Positions 25,915-34,303 of a stretch of DNA of 64,000 bases are shown in pieces. The first letter of the stretch is position 1. Every line of letters begins with the position of its first letter. Under the pieces are notes generated by a model that saw nothing but the letters and a program-made list of their open reading frames with translations, did not search any database and was not told the origin of the DNA. Source of the stretch: an uncultured Anaerolineae bacterium (GTDB lineage Bacteria; Chloroflexota; Anaerolineae; Aggregatilineales; Phototrophicaceae); NCBI GenBank assembly GCA_934216615.1, contig CAKQCB010000001.1:434001-498000 (forward strand), in the 5' to 3' direction. Made by a program: the position numbers and the translations under genes.

Positions 25915-26868
25915 TCAGCCTATCATCGATTTTGCGTGTGCCATCCGTCGAACCAGATCAACGATCTCGTCACGATGTTCACAACGTTCAATCCAATCTT
26001 CAGGAATCGACTCTATCCCCAATAACGCCGCGCTCACCCCACCCGCAATTGAGGCGGTCGAATCGCTATCCCCAGAATGATTTGCACCCAACCGAACAGC
26101 GCCTACAAATGAAGTGGGATATTTCATCACGGCATACAAAGCGACCGCCACCGCTTCCGTCGCAATCCACCCTTGCCCGATGTGCTTCACGGCTTCTAGC
26201 TCATCTGTCCACGCTAAAACATGGCCGATGCGCAAAATCGCCGTGTCGAATTCAGGACTCATATCGCCCACAAAATCCATGATGCGCTGGACATACTCAT
26301 CAGGGGAAACACCATCCAACGCCAATTTGACCGCATACGCCGCCGCAACGGCTGATGCAACAGCGCCTGAATGACCATGCGTGATCATACTGCTCGCGCT
26401 AGCGACTTCTCGCAGTCGTTCAGGTTGGTTTTGATACAAATAACCGATGGTAGCGACGCGCATGGCAGAACCACAACCTAATGATCCATTGAGACCACTT
26501 TCACGCCAAGGCACACCACTTTTATAAGCACGCACACCCTTTAAACAAGTATTGCCAGGCGCACGCAGGTCTGTTTCAGGGTGCTTACTCCATGCAATGA
26601 ACCGCGCACCGACTTTTTCCATGATGGCATCAATCGGAGCGTTCACGCCTGCATCCAAGATTCCCTCTGTCAACGCAATCGTCATCTGCGTGTCGTCTGT
26701 GTATAATGCGGGATTGGGCGGGTTTTGGATGCCCTTCGGCCCATAAATCGCTTGAATTTCATGCAACTGTTTAAACTCCACAGGCCAGCCTAACGCATCC
26801 CCCAAAGCCAAGCCAAAAAGGACAGCGCCCGCGCATTTTTCTTCTTTATTCAAGGGGCTTAAAGGCAT
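25915..26868 (-). CDS. ADP-ribosylglycohydrolase family protein
   Basis: 317 aa all-alpha, Mg-dependent DraG/ARH-type hydrolase. Metal-binding motifs: 'GLALGDALGWPVEF', 'YTDDTQMTIALTEGILD' and 'ANHSGDSDSTASIAGGVSAAL'. These proteins remove ADP-ribose from proteins or small molecules; the target is unknown. Start ATG 26868 ('MPLSPLNKEEK') follows AGGAAGGG on the - strand; a TTG at 26889 is in frame but less likely. No ADP-ribosyltransferase is seen in the window. Confidence 0.9.
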   Translation of the reverse strand: MPLSPLNKEEKCAGAVLFGLALGDALGWPVEFKQLHEIQAIYGPKGIQNPPNPALYTDDTQMTIALTEGILDAGVNAPIDAIMEKVGARFIAWSKHPETDLRAPGNTCLKGVRAYKSGVPWRESGLNGSLGCGSAMRVATIGYLYQNQPERLREVASASSMITHGHSGAVASAVAAAYAVKLALDGVSPDEYVQRIMDFVGDMSPEFDTAILRIGHVLAWTDELEAVKHIGQGWIATEAVAVALYAVMKYPTSFVGAVRLGANHSGDSDSTASIAGGVSAALLGIESIPEDWIERCEHRDEIVDLVRRMAHAKSMIG

Positions 26869-26952
26869 TTTTATTAATCCCTTCCTCAATTCTTAATCTA
26901 AAACAGAGTTTATAATGTCTATGTGACGTATTTCCAAACATTGGAGCATCTT

Positions 26953-28200
26953 ATGAAATTCCCACAACACCTTGCACATCGCGTCAAGCATATTTCGCTT
27001 GCGGCCGGTGCAGGTTTAATTTTTATGATGGGGTTTGCGGCAGGTAATTTTCAAACCCATGTGGATGCACAAGGCTTAATGCCCCCTAACGCAGAAGTTG
27101 AGGAAGCATTCGAACCGTTTTGGCAAGCCTTTAATCTCATCCAGTCTGATTATATCGAAGAAGTTGAGTTGGAATCTTTAGTTGATGGTGCAATACGCGG
27201 GCTGTACACCTCTTTAGGGGATCAATTCAGCTCATACATGACGCCAGAAGAATTTGAGATGATGAATAGTGATCTTGAAGGCGAAATTGACGGCATCGGC
27301 GTCGTGATCCGCACCAATCTAGAAACTTTAGAGATCGAGGTTGTCGGCTTAATCACAGGCTCACCTGCTCAAGATGCGGGCGTCCGTGTAGGCGATATCT
27401 TCTACGAAGTGGATGGCGAAACGGTGATCGGCATGGATCAACTTCAATTAGCCCAGCGGGTTCGCGGACCAGTGGGCAGTGTCGTCAACATCATCTTTTT
27501 AAGAGAAGGTGAGCCAATTGATCTGAGCATCACCCGCGCGCGCATCGTTGTTCCTAACGTGGAAAGTGAAATTCTCGAAGACAATATTGCATATATTCGC
27601 TTGAATCAATTTAGCGCTAATGCCCGTGCTGATTTAAACGCCGCCGTTGAAAGCTTAAACGTGAATTCGCGAAGCGGGCTGATCGTTGATGTACGCGATA
27701 ACCCGGGCGGTCTACTCAGCTCAGCCATCGATATTTCCAGCGCATTCATTCCAGAGGGCGAAATTTTGACTGAAGCTTTTGGCGATGGACGGGAAGAAGT
27801 GCTCAACGTAAATGGCACTTATTTAGGGATTGATGTGCCGATTGTCCTGCTCGTGAATGGTGGCAGTGCAAGCGCCTCAGAATTATTTGCGGGCGCGCTT
27901 CAAGACTATGACTTAGCGACGATCATCGGCGAAACCACGTTTGGGAAAGGCACCGTACAAACATGGCAACCTCTGATTAACGGCGGTGGGGTACGGTTGA
28001 CGATTGCCCGCTGGATCACCCCCGACGGCAGTTGGATTCACGAAGCAGGCATCACGCCTGATTATACGGTGGTCTGGCCTCCTGAAGACTTTGATAACCC
28101 CGTAGACCCACAAATACAGGCGGCAATCGAGTTTTTAGAAACAGGTGCCCTGCCCACCGTCAGTGAAACCCCTGTGCTTGAAACAGTCGGCGACAAATAA
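26953..28200 (+). CDS. C-terminal processing peptidase (S41 family)
   Basis: 415 aa. N-terminal signal/anchor ('ISLAAGAGLIFMMGFAAG'), a PDZ domain ('IEVVGLITGSPAQDAGVRVG' onwards) and the S41 protease domain with nucleophile Ser in 'LVNGGSASASELFAGAL' and the Lys base in 'TTFGKGTVQTWQPL'. It acts outside the membrane, degrading or trimming envelope proteins. Start ATG 26953 has GGAG at 26942-26945; the longer frame from GTG 26923 lacks one. It sits 100 bp upstream of secG. Confidence 0.93.
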   Translation: MKFPQHLAHRVKHISLAAGAGLIFMMGFAAGNFQTHVDAQGLMPPNAEVEEAFEPFWQAFNLIQSDYIEEVELESLVDGAIRGLYTSLGDQFSSYMTPEEFEMMNSDLEGEIDGIGVVIRTNLETLEIEVVGLITGSPAQDAGVRVGDIFYEVDGETVIGMDQLQLAQRVRGPVGSVVNIIFLREGEPIDLSITRARIVVPNVESEILEDNIAYIRLNQFSANARADLNAAVESLNVNSRSGLIVDVRDNPGGLLSSAIDISSAFIPEGEILTEAFGDGREEVLNVNGTYLGIDVPIVLLVNGGSASASELFAGALQDYDLATIIGETTFGKGTVQTWQPLINGGGVRLTIARWITPDGSWIHEAGITPDYTVVWPPEDFDNPVDPQIQAAIEFLETGALPTVSETPVLETVGDK

Positions 28201-28224
28201 AATATCAGAATTCACAGTTGGCTA

Positions 28225-28246
28225 AGGGTTTTCTTTTGAAAACCCT
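28225..28246 (+). other. Hairpin after the S41 protease gene
   Basis: AGGGTTTTC (28225-28233) pairs with GAAAACCCT (28238-28246) across 4 nt. No T run follows on the + strand, so it is not a classic terminator; it may stabilise the 3' end of the protease mRNA. Confidence 0.4.
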
Positions 28247-28299
28247 CATGCTATACTGCGGATCGATTTTGTCCATCTATCGGTTGAGGAGATTCCGGT

Positions 28300-28518
28300 A
28301 TGGATCGCGCAATGCAAATTGTTTCCATCATCGTTTCGGTGATGCTCATCGTTGTCATTTTGTTACAAGCCAAAGGCGAAGGTTTACGTTTTGGTGGAGG
28401 TGAGCCGGGTGGTGTGAAACGCACCCGTCGTGGTTTAGAAAAGACACTTCATCAACTCACAATCACCTTAAGTATCGTTTTCCTCGTCGTGGCGATTCTT
28501 GCGGTCTCCTCATACTAG
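28300..28518 (+). CDS. secG: Preprotein translocase subunit SecG
   Basis: 72 aa with two membrane helices (residues ~5-23 'MQIVSIIVSVMLIVVILLQ' and ~50-70) and the short loop 'GEGLRFGGGEPGGVKRTRRG' between them; the second segment begins at 'LTITLSIVFLVVAILAV'. SecG assists SecYE in protein export. Size and topology are normal. The ATG at 28300 has GAGGAG about 9 bp upstream. Confidence 0.93.
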   Translation: MDRAMQIVSIIVSVMLIVVILLQAKGEGLRFGGGEPGGVKRTRRGLEKTLHQLTITLSIVFLVVAILAVSSY

Positions 28519-28557
28519 ATTTAGCTTCACTGGCTTGCTAGTTTGAAGATCCATTTC

Positions 28558-28613
28558 ACAGGTGTTTAGACAAGCAACCCAAAAGCTTGTAAAACACCTG
28601 TTTTCGTTTCTTT
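28558..28613 (+). terminator. Intrinsic terminator after secG
   Basis: ACAGGTGTTT (28558-28567) pairs with AAACACCTGT (28592-28601); an inner CAAGC/GCTTG pair extends the stem. TTTCGTTTCTTT follows. Only about 30 bp separate it from the next gene. Confidence 0.8.
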
Positions 28614-28630
28614 AGGGTAAGGCAGCATCT

Positions 28631-30463
28631 ATGTTTCGAGGTTTTCGTTGGCAACTTTTTGCACTGGCAGCAGCTGCAGTTTTATTTGTGATCAGTTTGG
28701 CGTTGCGTCAGTCGCAAACCCCTGCACCAAATCCAACACCAGAATCTAACCCACAAGTCAATTCTCTTGCGCCGACAAGCACCCCTGAATTGGTGATTGT
28801 CTCAAATGATGTCGCTCCAACCGAAACAGCCCCATTACAGGCATCCAGCACCACCAATAATACCTTTCGCGAAGGGTTGGTAGGACGTGTACAACGCTTA
28901 AACCCGCTGTACGCCTCGCTCAATTCAGTCGATCAAGATATTACATCGCTCATTTTTGAAGGCTTGGTCAAAACCAATAATTTTGGGGAACCAACCCCCG
29001 GTTTAGCGGAACGCTGGATCATCTCTTCGGATGGCTTGGAATACACTGTTTTCTTGCGTCAAGACGTGTTATGGCAAGATGGGATTCCCTTCACTGCCAA
29101 TGATGTCGTCTATACCATGTCGATTTTGCGCTCACCCGAATTTGCAGGCGCGGACAGTTTAGGCGCATTCTGGCGCACCGTCGAAACACAACGCCTTGGG
29201 GATCATTTGATCCGTTTCCGCCTCACACAACCGCTCGGCTCTTTCTTAGAACAACTTACAATTGGTATTTTGCCCGAACACGCGCTGAACGGCACAAGCG
29301 CGGCACAACTCACGTCGCACCCATTTAATCTAACGCCGATTGGAACAGGGCCTTACCAGATCGAATCAATCTTCACCCATACCGATGGAGCAATCCACGC
29401 GGTCAATTTGCGCGTCGCGCCAACCTACCGTCAACGCCCCGAAGGTCAAGCAGAAGCATTTGCGATTGACCGCGTCACTTTTGTGTTAGTCAGCACTTTT
29501 GATGAAGCTCTCTCGCTGTTAACGTCCGGTCAAATTGATGGTTTAGCTTCGGCAAACCGCGCCAACCGTTCCGATTTATTTACCGCTGCCAATGATGATG
29601 ACTTGATTCTCAACAATCAATTGGATGCCACGTTAGGCGTGCTCATTTTTAATTGGGAACACGAAGAATTCCGCGAACAGCGCATGCGCATCGCCCTTCA
29701 AAGTGCCTTAGATCGCGAAGCCATCGTGAATTTCCGTATGGCGAATACCGCAGTTTTTGCCAATAGTCCGCTGCTACCCAATTCATGGGCTTACTTACCC
29801 AACTTAGCATGGGAACCCTACGATCTGAACGAAGCGCGTCAACTGCTGACACAAGCCTTCGCGCGGATTGAACGCGTGAGCAATGACGAAGCGGAACAAG
29901 CAGAACAAAGTGAAGAAGCAGAATCGACTGAGGAAGTCACGCCTGAAGTCCAAGCGCCTAGCGGTTTATTTGCGTTTGAAATCTTGACCTTAGATGATCC
30001 TCAATCGGTTTCGCTCGCACAAGAGATCGCTTCGCAATGGTCACAATTAAACCTGACGGTTACAGTAGACGCGGTTGATCTCGAAACCTATCATCAACGC
30101 CTCACTGCGCATGAGTTTGATACTGCCATCGTGGAATATTCGCTGGGCGAAAGCGCTGACCCTGACGTGTACGCATTCTGGCATGAGGGGCAGTATCCTA
30201 ACGGGTTAAACTACGGGGGCGCAACCGACCGACGCATCAGCGAACTGCTCGAACGCGCGCGCCGTGATCCTTTCGGCGTGAACCGCTCTATCGACTATCG
30301 CACCTTCCAAGCAGTTTTTGCTGAACGAGCAATCGCTATTCCGTTGTACTATCCGATTTTCACCTACGCCACTTCGCCCGACGTCGCCAACCTTCAGCTT
30401 GGGTTTATTGGCGCGCGTTCGGACCGCTTCCGCACGATTGGCGCTTGGTACATGCTTCAATAG
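28631..30463 (+). CDS. Oligopeptide-type ABC substrate-binding protein (SBP family 5)
   Basis: 610 aa. An N-terminal membrane helix ('LFALAAAAVLFVISLAL') and a Pro/Thr-rich linker (~30-75) anchor an SBP_bac_5 domain: 'DQDITSLIFEGLVKTNNFGE', 'DGLEYTVFLRQDVLWQDG', 'FTANDVVYTM', 'IGTGPYQIESI', 'FREQRMRIALQSALDREAIV'. An acidic insertion near residue 417-440 ('DEAEQAEQSEEAESTEEVTP') is unusual. No permease or ATPase genes are near, so it is an orphan binding protein or serves a transporter elsewhere. Ligand unknown. Confidence 0.87.
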   Translation: MFRGFRWQLFALAAAAVLFVISLALRQSQTPAPNPTPESNPQVNSLAPTSTPELVIVSNDVAPTETAPLQASSTTNNTFREGLVGRVQRLNPLYASLNSVDQDITSLIFEGLVKTNNFGEPTPGLAERWIISSDGLEYTVFLRQDVLWQDGIPFTANDVVYTMSILRSPEFAGADSLGAFWRTVETQRLGDHLIRFRLTQPLGSFLEQLTIGILPEHALNGTSAAQLTSHPFNLTPIGTGPYQIESIFTHTDGAIHAVNLRVAPTYRQRPEGQAEAFAIDRVTFVLVSTFDEALSLLTSGQIDGLASANRANRSDLFTAANDDDLILNNQLDATLGVLIFNWEHEEFREQRMRIALQSALDREAIVNFRMANTAVFANSPLLPNSWAYLPNLAWEPYDLNEARQLLTQAFARIERVSNDEAEQAEQSEEAESTEEVTPEVQAPSGLFAFEILTLDDPQSVSLAQEIASQWSQLNLTVTVDAVDLETYHQRLTAHEFDTAIVEYSLGESADPDVYAFWHEGQYPNGLNYGGATDRRISELLERARRDPFGVNRSIDYRTFQAVFAERAIAIPLYYPIFTYATSPDVANLQLGFIGARSDRFRTIGAWYMLQ

Positions 30464-30484
30464 TTATCTTCGATTTGTCACAGA

Positions 30485-30523
30485 AGAAGGTGCTTACTGA
30501 ATTAGTAAGCGCCTTCTTTTTCT
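30485..30523. terminator. Bidirectional intrinsic terminator
   Basis: 14-bp stem AGAAGGTGCTTACT (30485-30498) with AGTAAGCGCCTTCT (30504-30517), one G-T pair, then TTTTTCT. The last codons of the convergent gene at 30502 lie inside it. Confidence 0.88.
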
Positions 30524-31314
30524 AAAATTGCCCGCAACAAGTCCTTGCGCGCACTTCCGCCTAACAATTCCAATTTGCGCACATCTAACGGGTCAATCAC
30601 TTCTCGCAACAAGCGGATTTCTTCGTCTGTTGGGGGTGGAGTTTCGTGCACATCCGGCGCGATTTCTAATTCAAAGCCAGTTTTCTTTTGAATTTTCTCA
30701 ATCGTGGTGTCAGGGTGATAGCTGATTAAGCGCATCCGTCCATTGGCAAAGTCAAATTGTCCCAAATCGGTGATCAGATAATGAGAGCCATGCCCGTAGG
30801 TGCGGTCAGGGGAACAGCCTAACCCGCTGACAAAATCGAGCTTTTGAACAAACGTCACCTTTGAATGGCGCGGAACATAATAATAAATACGGTCATAATG
30901 AATGGTGACATCGGGCATGCCCCCTGTGCCGGGCAAGCGCATGCGCGGGCGTTGATAGTCCGTCCCAAAGGCGATGTTATTAATATTGCCGTGAGCATCC
31001 ATTTGTGCAGGGCGGAAAAATTCTTTCGGGGCAAAACGAGGCAATAAATCTGCCGCGGCAGTAACAAAGCCAACGTGCAACAGGCCTTTTCCTAGCCACA
31101 AGTCCTCAATCCGCCCAACCCCTAACGGCCCCCAATCTTCACAAATGCTCTGCCCTATCGCGCTGGCAAAAGAGACATTGGGCGCATGGGTACAACATGC
31201 TAATATGAACCCTGCCATCACCAAAGGGGTGTTGATCCCTTGCGCTAAGATTTCACCGTCCACTACTTGCCGTGAAATACATGCGCAAATTAATTCATCA
31301 ATTGTGTAATTCAT
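30502..31314 (-). CDS. CoA-transferase-like subunit B, catalytic Glu apparently missing
   Basis: 270 aa, class-I CoA-transferase beta fold: 'GINTPLVMAGFILACCTHAP', 'GRIEDLWLGKGLLHVGFVTA', 'AQMDAHGNINNIAFG', 'LPGTGGMPDVTIHYDRIYYY'. In glutaconate-type enzymes the segment after THAPN carries the catalytic Glu (pattern TESG); here the same place reads 'NVSFASAIGQS', i.e. Ala instead of Glu by eye alignment. IpdAB, a CoA-transferase-fold hydrolase of steroid ring opening, also lost this residue. A hydrolase/lyase role is thus possible (inference). The likely partner is the A subunit at 25068-25859. Confidence 0.8.
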   Translation of the reverse strand: MNYTIDELICACISRQVVDGEILAQGINTPLVMAGFILACCTHAPNVSFASAIGQSICEDWGPLGVGRIEDLWLGKGLLHVGFVTAAADLLPRFAPKEFFRPAQMDAHGNINNIAFGTDYQRPRMRLPGTGGMPDVTIHYDRIYYYVPRHSKVTFVQKLDFVSGLGCSPDRTYGHGSHYLITDLGQFDFANGRMRLISYHPDTTIEKIQKKTGFELEIAPDVHETPPPTDEEIRLLREVIDPLDVRKLELLGGSARKDLLRAILEKEGAY

Positions 31315-31435
31315 CCTGTTTTTCCGTCATTTTCTGACATCGCACTCTCGCAATAATAAGGCTATATTACACTGACATGGAAAATGAATCACCTATCGTG
31401 CTGGTTTTACCCGCTTAATTAAAAGAATCGGTTCT

Positions 31436-31915
31436 ATGAGCATTGCCAAACTCATAAAAGAAATTGAAATCTTCCAAGGTCTTTCGTCCCGCCAAATTGA
31501 CATGATCGCGACGATATGCAATGAAAAACATTATGCGGCAGATCAAATCATCTTTGAAGAAAACACACGCGGGGATGAACTATATGTCATCATCAAAGGG
31601 GAAGTAGATATTCAGCTCGACCCCGCATTATTGGGAAAACCTGCGAACGGGCCTCAAACCGTCGCCACGCTCACACGGGGACAGTCGTTTGGTGAAGTCG
31701 CCCTCGTCGATGATGGGCTACGTTCCGCAAGAGCAAAATCTGCATCCAACACCGTGATATTGGTCATCAAACATCAAACCTTGATGCAGCTCTGCGCCAG
31801 TTACCCTGAATTGGGGTTCATCATCATGCGTAACTTAGCAGCCGACCTCGCCATGAAATTACGGAATACCGATATTCGCATGCGCGAATTGTTACGCAAT
31901 CAACCAACCTCTTAA
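31436..31915 (+). CDS. Cyclic-nucleotide-binding domain protein
   Basis: 159 aa made of one Crp-type cNMP-binding beta barrel and a C-terminal helix. The phosphate-binding cassette is 'RGQSFGEVALVDDGLRSARA', with Gly-Glu and an Arg near the expected site. No DNA-binding HTH follows, so it is not a Crp/Fnr regulator; it may be a stand-alone sensor. It is 35 bp upstream of the TauE-type permease and probably co-transcribed. No nucleotide cyclase is seen in the window. Confidence 0.88.
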   Translation: MSIAKLIKEIEIFQGLSSRQIDMIATICNEKHYAADQIIFEENTRGDELYVIIKGEVDIQLDPALLGKPANGPQTVATLTRGQSFGEVALVDDGLRSARAKSASNTVILVIKHQTLMQLCASYPELGFIIMRNLAADLAMKLRNTDIRMRELLRNQPTS

Positions 31916-31950
31916 CTTTAAACCTACCCTGAAATTGAAGGCACACACCA

Positions 31951-32685
31951 ATGGATTTTGTGTTTGTTATTGTCGCTTGCCTGATCGTGGGTTTTTCTAA
32001 AGGAGGTTTAGGGCAAGTCTTAGGGGTTTTGATCGCCCCCTTGCTGGCACAAGTGATGCCCGTATCCGAAGCCATCAGCTTAGCGCTTCCGCTTCTGCTT
32101 ATCGGAGATGCGATTGCACTGCGTGTGTATTGGAAAACGTGGGATATACGCTATATCCGCATTATGATTCCGGGCGCCGCAATCGGCATTGCATTGGGCA
32201 CTGCCCTACTCACCCAACTACCTGACCAAACTCTGCGCCATATCCTCGGCATTTTGACCCTCGTTTATGTCGTCTATCGCCTGTTTGATCGCTATCTACA
32301 AATCCCGAATTATCAACATCGAAATTGGCATGGGGTCTTGGCGGGCGCGGCTACGGGCTTCACGTCTGCGCTTGCGAATGTCGGTGCGCCGCCATTCACC
32401 GCGTACTTACTGCTTCAAAATGTCACCCCGCTTGTATTTACCGGAACGGCGACCTTATTCTTTGCGATCAACAACCTGTTAAAGCTCGGTGGGTTTGTCG
32501 CGGCGGGTCTCTTTGACGTTCACCGTATGATCGAAATTGCGTGGGCACTGCCGTTGATCCCACTGAGCATCTGGATTAGTAAAAAAATCATCTCGCGCAT
32601 TGATCAAAAACAATTTGATCGCCTCATGATTGGTTGTCTATTTTTTATCGCGCTGTTTCTTCTGTTTGTCCCATCAACACGCTGA
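31951..32685 (+). CDS. TauE/SafE-family membrane permease
   Basis: 244 aa with about eight hydrophobic segments. The TauE/SafE signature is visible in both repeats: 'IVGFSKGGLGQVLGVLIAPL' near the N-terminus and 'ATGFTSALANVGAPPFTAYL' in the middle. Members export sulfite, sulfoacetate or other organosulfur anions; the substrate cannot be read. It follows the cNMP-binding protein and is closed by a strong terminator. Confidence 0.9.
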   Translation: MDFVFVIVACLIVGFSKGGLGQVLGVLIAPLLAQVMPVSEAISLALPLLLIGDAIALRVYWKTWDIRYIRIMIPGAAIGIALGTALLTQLPDQTLRHILGILTLVYVVYRLFDRYLQIPNYQHRNWHGVLAGAATGFTSALANVGAPPFTAYLLLQNVTPLVFTGTATLFFAINNLLKLGGFVAAGLFDVHRMIEIAWALPLIPLSIWISKKIISRIDQKQFDRLMIGCLFFIALFLLFVPSTR

Positions 32686-32692
32686 TCAAACA

Positions 32693-32723
32693 AAAAACCG
32701 CGACAGTTGCTATCGCGGTTTTT
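32693..32723. terminator. Bidirectional intrinsic terminator
   Basis: 11-bp stem AAAAACCGCGA (32693-32703) with TCGCGGTTTTT (32713-32723), 9-nt loop; between convergent TauE-type (+) and tyrS (-) genes. Confidence 0.92.
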
Positions 32724-32746
32724 AATAGTTTAGAGTGAGGTTCTGA

Positions 32747-33979
32747 CTAATCAGCAATCAAACGTACAAATTTACGCTTGCCTACTTGCAAGACAGCCGG
32801 CAGTTGAGCAGGTGAAATCGTCGCGGATTGGTCGGTGACAACAACTTCATTCAAACGCACGCCGTTTTGTTGAATCAAGCGACGACCTTCGTTCACGCTG
32901 GGGATCATATTCAGGCGTTTCAGCACATCGACAATCCGTTCTTCGCGCTCTAAAACCGCGCTGGGGATGTCTTCCGGAATCCCGCCTTGACGGTGTGCTT
33001 CATCCCAGTGTTTTTGAGCCGCTTGTGTCGCTTCAGGGCTGTGAAAGATAGTGACAATTTCACGGGCGAGGTTCATCTTCGCTTCGTTCGGGTGGATACT
33101 GCCATCAGCAATCCCCTTTTCCCACTCAGCCAACTGCACAGGTGACCAGCCTAAAATGAGCTTGTGATAGATCGCCATCGCTTTATCAGGCACACTCATC
33201 ACCTTGCCGAACATATCCGCAGGGTCAGACAACAGCGGAATATGATTGCCGAGGCTCTTGCTCATTTTAATTTCGCCATCCGTGCCGGGTAAACTTTCCC
33301 CCATGATGATTGCGATTTGGGGTTTTTGGCCTAGCCCTTCTTGTAATTTACGACCCGCCACCAAGATGTTAAACAGTTGATCTTGACCGCCAATTTGTAC
33401 ATCAGCTTCTTGCGCAACCGCGTCATAGCCTTGCATCAACCCATAAAACAGTTCGTGCAGGTAAATCGGCAAACCGTCTTCAAGGCGCTTCGCAAAGTTT
33501 TCGCGTACAAGGAACTGCTGTACGGTGAAATTACTCGCCAAACGGATGATGTCGGCAAAGTCGAGCGTTGACAGCCATTCATCATTACGACGGACGCGGG
33601 TTAAGTCACGGTCTAAAATTTTGAAGGCTTGTTCTGCGTATGTTTGCGCGTTAATTTCAACCTGTTCACGGGTGAGCTGTTCGCGCACTTTGTCTTTGTC
33701 GGAAGGGTCACCAATCAAACTGGTGAACGTCCCAATCAAGAACGTGACATCGTGCCCAAATTCTTGGAATTGGCGCAGTTTACGCATGGTAATGGTGTGA
33801 CCCAAGTGTAAATCTGCAGTACGAGGATCGTACCCGCAGTACACACGCAGAGCGCGACCTTGTTTTTCTGCTTCCACCAAACGTTCGCGCAGTTCTTTAC
33901 GCATGGTTTCTTTTGTCTGGGGGTCGCCGTATTCAGCGCCAGACATCAAAATATCAACTTGTTCGTCAAGGGTTGCCAT
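32747..33979 (-). CDS. tyrS: Tyrosyl-tRNA synthetase
   Basis: 410 aa class-Ic synthetase charging tRNA-Tyr. 'YCGYDPRTADLHLGHTITM' carries the HIGH motif (HLGH), 'IKMSKSLGNHI' the KMSKS motif, and 'QIGGQDQLFNILVAGRKLQ' the tyrosine pocket region. An S4 RNA-binding domain ends the protein ('NEGRRLIQQNGVRLNEVVV'). The size and 'TFTSLIGDPSDKD' place it in the TyrRZ-like bacterial group. Divergent from alaS with a 324-bp gap; no T-box motif is seen in its leader. Confidence 0.95.
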   Translation of the reverse strand: MATLDEQVDILMSGAEYGDPQTKETMRKELRERLVEAEKQGRALRVYCGYDPRTADLHLGHTITMRKLRQFQEFGHDVTFLIGTFTSLIGDPSDKDKVREQLTREQVEINAQTYAEQAFKILDRDLTRVRRNDEWLSTLDFADIIRLASNFTVQQFLVRENFAKRLEDGLPIYLHELFYGLMQGYDAVAQEADVQIGGQDQLFNILVAGRKLQEGLGQKPQIAIIMGESLPGTDGEIKMSKSLGNHIPLLSDPADMFGKVMSVPDKAMAIYHKLILGWSPVQLAEWEKGIADGSIHPNEAKMNLAREIVTIFHSPEATQAAQKHWDEAHRQGGIPEDIPSAVLEREERIVDVLKRLNMIPSVNEGRRLIQQNGVRLNEVVVTDQSATISPAQLPAVLQVGKRKFVRLIAD

Positions 33980-34303
33980 CTTGCTTCTCGGATGTTTGTA
34001 TATGAGAGAAAAGTTTCACCAGTATATCACACGAAAAGCGTAGATTGCGTAGGAAATGGCACTACAAAACAACGAATAGGGCGAAGCGCTTCATCAACCT
34101 AAAACATGCGCCATACAACAGCCTTATCACATCTCAATAAGTTCATTATTGAGATGTGATTCAAAACGTGCTGTCAATTGATGTATTTGAACCCACTTCA
34201 AAATTTGCATGAGAAAGTCTATAATCCCTCTCACCTTACCAGAATCCATGTCTGCGGTGAAAGCACCTTTTCGCCATCAGCTAGTTGAAGGAAATTCCGC
34301 CTC
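33980..34303. other. tyrS-alaS divergent region with a 14-bp inverted repeat
   Basis: No ORF of convincing quality. It holds a perfect inverted repeat ATCACATCTCAATA (34126-34139) with TATTGAGATGTGAT (34147-34160) around a 7-nt spacer, and no T run on either side, so it is a candidate operator or RNA hairpin. A possible tyrS -10 (TATACT on - strand, 34026-34021) lies about 45 bp before tyrS. I looked for T-box features and found none. Confidence 0.5.
34221..34226 (+). promoter_or_regulatory. alaS -10 element
   Basis: Consensus TATAAT at 34221-34226. The best -35 at usual spacing is weak (TTCAAA, 34197-34202, 18-bp spacer). The 5' leader would be about 70 nt. Confidence 0.5.

Noticed and set aside
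33980..34303. T-box riboswitch for tyrS or alaS
   Set aside because: No T-box core sequence or terminator/antiterminator pair is visible in this region.
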